From assembly GCA_051867925.1 (NCBI GenBank), contig JBJDZI010000120.1:1-6035 (forward strand): a stretch of 6,035 nucleotides of DNA, read 5' to 3'. Within the stretch, counting starts at the first letter, position 1. The number at the start of each line of letters is the position of its first letter. The DNA is from CAKSQF01 sp051867925 (GTDB taxonomy: Bacteria > Bacillota > Clostridia > Oscillospirales > CAG-272). Positions 3,920-6,035 of this stretch are shown here, in pieces. A program made the translations under genes and the position numbers. The notes below the pieces were generated by a model. It searched no databases. It was not told the DNA's origin and saw nothing but the letters and a program-made list of their open reading frames with translations.

Positions 3920-5848
3920 AAAAAAACACTATCTTTTGTCCTGGTTGCGGCAATGCTTCTGTGTATGATCCCCGCGTTCAGCGTTTTTGCAGACGATGCG
4001 GTTGAGATCTCTACTGCAGAAGATTTTCTGGCAATCGAGGATAACCTCGGCGGCAACTACAAGTTGACCGCGGACATCACCGTAACCGAAGGCCTTTCCT
4101 ATAAGGAAGAGGGCAAAAAGTTTACCGGTACTTTTGACGGTGACGGACACACCGTTACTCTGGCTATCAAGGATACCGATGCAGCGCGCACTGCACTGTT
4201 CTGCACAGTCGCCGGTTGTACCATCAAGAACCTGACCGTCGTCGGTACGATGGAAAGCACCGGCAACAGCACCGCGGCTCTGATCGGTACCGTGAAGGAC
4301 GACGGTAGCGTGGTCACCGTTGAAAACGTTACCACCAACGTCAGCTTTACTGCCGCTAACGCTTCTAACGGTCAGGGCGGTCTGATCGGTGCTGTCGAAA
4401 ATAAGCCTACCGTAAAACTGATCAACTGTACCAACAAAGGTAACGTGGTCGGCGAGGTTGCAGGCGGTCTGATCGGTAAAGTTCACAGCGGTGCTACCAT
4501 TGAGATCACCGGTTGTACCAACGAGGGCAATGTCAGCTCTACCAATTTGTATGCCGACTACCGTGGAGCAGGCGGCTTCATTGGCGCAGTAACGGATGGC
4601 GGCGCAACGGTTACCATCAAGGATAGCGCAAACAAGGGCGATGTTTCCGCTCTGTACATTGTTGCAAACGCATATGTCGGTCACAACAATTCGAACAACT
4701 TCACTGTTGAGAACACCACCAACACCGGTAAGGTGACTTCCGGCGGTTACGTGCTTCCCGCAGAAGTTGCTACCGCCAGAGATGCCGGCATCTGGGGCAG
4801 CGCAGCCTTTAGTTATAACTTCGACGAGAGCAAACTCAGCGGTTCTCCCGAGTTCCACGCAACTCCCGACATGAGCAGTTACACCGCATACATCTGCGGC
4901 ACGGAAGCGACCGATAAGGTAACCATTACCGATAAGGGTAACAGAAAAGTTGAGATCTCTGCAATTTGCACCGGTCTGGCTGACAGCTACGCATCCGTTA
5001 CCATCGTATGGGCAAACGGCAAGTACTCCACTTTCGGTACTACCGCACCCTCCAAGGCTGATACCGACAAGGTTCTCGAATCCGCCGAAATCCTCTCCAA
5101 GCATGAAGAGGCTGCCGTTGATACCACCACCGTTTCCGCTGAAAATCCTCTGCTGAAAGACGGTCTGCAGGAGCCTCACGGTTCTGAAGGCAATCTGTTT
5201 GATGGCAACCTCACCAACAAGTACGAAGGACACCATATCGTAGGTACCGGTCCTGTTGTAATCAAGTTCCAGCTGACGGAAGCGACCAAGGTTGGTTACT
5301 ACGCTCTGGGTACCGGTAACGACGACGCAAGATTCCCCGGAAGACAGCCCGTTGAATGGAAACTGTGGGCATCCGTAGACGGCACTGATTACGTTCTCAT
5401 CGACGACGTCAAGGATGCAGACCAGCCCGATATCAACAACAAGCTGGTTGCTTACGAGGCAGAAACCGACGTTGCATACAAGTACTTCAAACTGGAAGTT
5501 TACACATTCGCTGCTGAAGTGGACAGAGAAGACGGCACCGATATGTATGTGCAGATCGGTGAGATCAAGATCTACAAGGCTTGCGAACACTCTTGGGGTG
5601 AGCCGGTTGTTGACCAAGGCTCCTGCACCAAGGACACTACTTCTACCGTTACTTGTGACAAGTGCGGCAAGACCGAAACCACCGTTACCAAGGCTCCCGG
5701 TCATAATTATGTGGACGGCGTATGCACCGTATGCGGCGATGTGAAGAAAGCTCCCGAGACCGGCGATTTCGCGGTAGTTGCAGCTTTGCTCTCCGTAGTC
5801 GCTCTGGCAGGGGTAGTATTCGTATCCAAGAAGCGTTCTGTTCGCTGA
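3917..5848 (+). CDS. Mosaic surface protein: GLUG beta-helix, F5/8 type C domain, Cys/His cluster, sorting signal
   Basis: This is a 643-aa exported protein. Residues 1-25 form a signal peptide (cleavage after VFA) close to that of gene 1. Residues about 28-310 match the gene 1 beta-helix: EISTAEDF...GNYKLTADITV, FTGTFDGDGHTV, then GLUG-like units GGLIGAV (154), GGLIGKV (183) and GGFIGAV (219), with NCTNKGNV-type turns between them. Residues about 311-375 match the small beta domain of gene 1. Residues about 418-553 are an F5/8 type C-like domain matching gene 2 (TGNDD, WKLW...GTDYVLI, YKYFKLEV, VQIGEIKIY). Residues 556-607 hold C556, H558, C570, CDKC (580-583), H596 and CTVC (603-606), a possible zinc-binding knob seen in other clostridial surface proteins. 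The end is APETGD (612-617), a hydrophobic helix (618-636) and SKKR, a different anchor from genes 1 and 2. No catalytic motif is seen. Adhesion or glycan binding is inference. Confidence 0.93.
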   Translation: MKKTLSFVLVAAMLLCMIPAFSVFADDAVEISTAEDFLAIEDNLGGNYKLTADITVTEGLSYKEEGKKFTGTFDGDGHTVTLAIKDTDAARTALFCTVAGCTIKNLTVVGTMESTGNSTAALIGTVKDDGSVVTVENVTTNVSFTAANASNGQGGLIGAVENKPTVKLINCTNKGNVVGEVAGGLIGKVHSGATIEITGCTNEGNVSSTNLYADYRGAGGFIGAVTDGGATVTIKDSANKGDVSALYIVANAYVGHNNSNNFTVENTTNTGKVTSGGYVLPAEVATARDAGIWGSAAFSYNFDESKLSGSPEFHATPDMSSYTAYICGTEATDKVTITDKGNRKVEISAICTGLADSYASVTIVWANGKYSTFGTTAPSKADTDKVLESAEILSKHEEAAVDTTTVSAENPLLKDGLQEPHGSEGNLFDGNLTNKYEGHHIVGTGPVVIKFQLTEATKVGYYALGTGNDDARFPGRQPVEWKLWASVDGTDYVLIDDVKDADQPDINNKLVAYEAETDVAYKYFKLEVYTFAAEVDREDGTDMYVQIGEIKIYKACEHSWGEPVVDQGSCTKDTTSTVTCDKCGKTETTVTKAPGHNYVDGVCTVCGDVKKAPETGDFAVVAALLSVVALAGVVFVSKKRSVR

Positions 5849-5858
5849 ATTCATATGG

Positions 5859-5890
5859 AAAAGAACCGAGGCAATCGCCTCGGTTTTTTT
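5859..5890 (+). terminator. Intrinsic terminator of gene 3
   Basis: AACCGAGGC (5864-5872) and GCCTCGGTT (5877-5885) pair around AATC. The flanking A-run (5859-5862) and T-run (5884-5890) extend the stem. The core differs by one base from the gene 2 terminator, although the coding ends of the two genes are unrelated. Confidence 0.93.
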
Positions 5891-5919
5891 CGGATTGTCG
5901 ATCAACCAAAAATTCAGAG

Positions 5920-5954
5920 TGCCGAGCCGCAGATATGCGCCAAACTGCCGAGCC
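5920..5954 (+). repeat. Short direct repeat TGCCGAGCC beside the triplex element
   Basis: TGCCGAGCC occurs at 5920-5928 and 5946-5954, 26 bases apart; the second copy runs into the start of the boundary repeat. Copy 1 begins with the similar GCCAGCC (3-9), so the larger repeat may extend left of position 1. Whether this is part of the repeat family cannot be told from one window. Confidence 0.4.
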
Positions 5955-6026
5955 AAGGAAAGGGGAGGAGAGCCCGAGAGGAGGGGAAAAACTTCGGCGT
6001 CTGAGATGGTTTTCCCCTCCTCTTGG
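5953..6026 (+). repeat. Potential intrastrand triplex element, copy 2 (downstream boundary repeat)
   Basis: The layout is the same as at 8-81: third strand 5959-5972, CCC 5973-5975, purine arm 5976-5990, a 19-nt loop (5991-6009) and a pyrimidine arm from 6010, with the stem 5974-5990/6010-6026 (17 bp, one G-T). Here the mirror symmetry about C5974 is perfect over 14 positions. Relative to copy 1, one triad changes from G.GC to A.AT, one from T.AT to G.GC and one from T.AT to A.AT, all keeping pairing. The loop differs at a single base. Copy 2 lies about 60 bp after the gene 3 terminator, outside any gene, and lacks the G-runs needed for a three-tetrad quadruplex. Confidence 0.78.
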
Positions 6027-6035
6027 AAACAACGG

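Noticed and set aside
3929..5956. A 675-codon open frame on the minus strand, antisense to gene 3
   Set aside because: It is a shadow of the biased codon use of gene 3, which seldom uses TTA, CTA or TCA in frame. It has no ribosome site, its translation has no recognisable domain, and it would start downstream of the gene 3 terminator.

Overview
The window suggests a gut-type Clostridia genome (Bacillota, probably Oscillospiraceae/Ruminococcaceae-like). The clues are consensus AGGAGG ribosome sites, sigma-A promoters, U-tailed hairpin terminators, roughly balanced base composition, and secreted proteins ending in a PxTGD-like sorting signal, a hydrophobic helix and a KKR tail. The family assignment is inference from style; there is no rRNA or housekeeping gene to confirm it.

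Layout: three genes lie head to tail on the + strand, at 346-1980, 2163-3593 and 3917-5848. Each has its own promoter, leader, Shine-Dalgarno site and intrinsic terminator, so they read as three single-gene transcription units, not an operon. All three encode exported proteins that appear to be anchored to the cell wall. Gene 1 is a GLUG-type beta-helix protein with a DQP-repeat stalk. Gene 2 has unrecognised beta-rich N-terminal domains followed by an F5/8 type C (discoidin-like) domain. Gene 3 combines a gene-1-like beta-helix with a gene-2-like discoidin domain, then a Cys/His cluster and a different anchor. The three are mosaics of a few shared modules. Binding of a glycan or host surface is the likely theme, but no substrate can be read from the sequence.

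The three promoters share not only the -35 and -10 boxes but 12 of the 17 spacer bases, and each leader can form a small hairpin before the ribosome site. This points to strong and possibly co-regulated expression. Genes 1 and 2 end in an almost identical 138-bp anchor module (5 differences), a sign of recent exchange.

The most unusual feature is a pair of about 75-bp direct repeats bracketing the three-gene block, at 8-81 and 5953-6026. Each consists of a purine segment, CCC, a mirror-image purine segment, a conserved 19-nt loop, and a pyrimidine segment complementary to the second purine arm. This is the design of a purine-motif intrastrand triplex. Where the two copies differ, all three segments change together in a way that keeps permitted triads. 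The remaining non-coding DNA holds the regulatory sites listed and no further gene that I can support.
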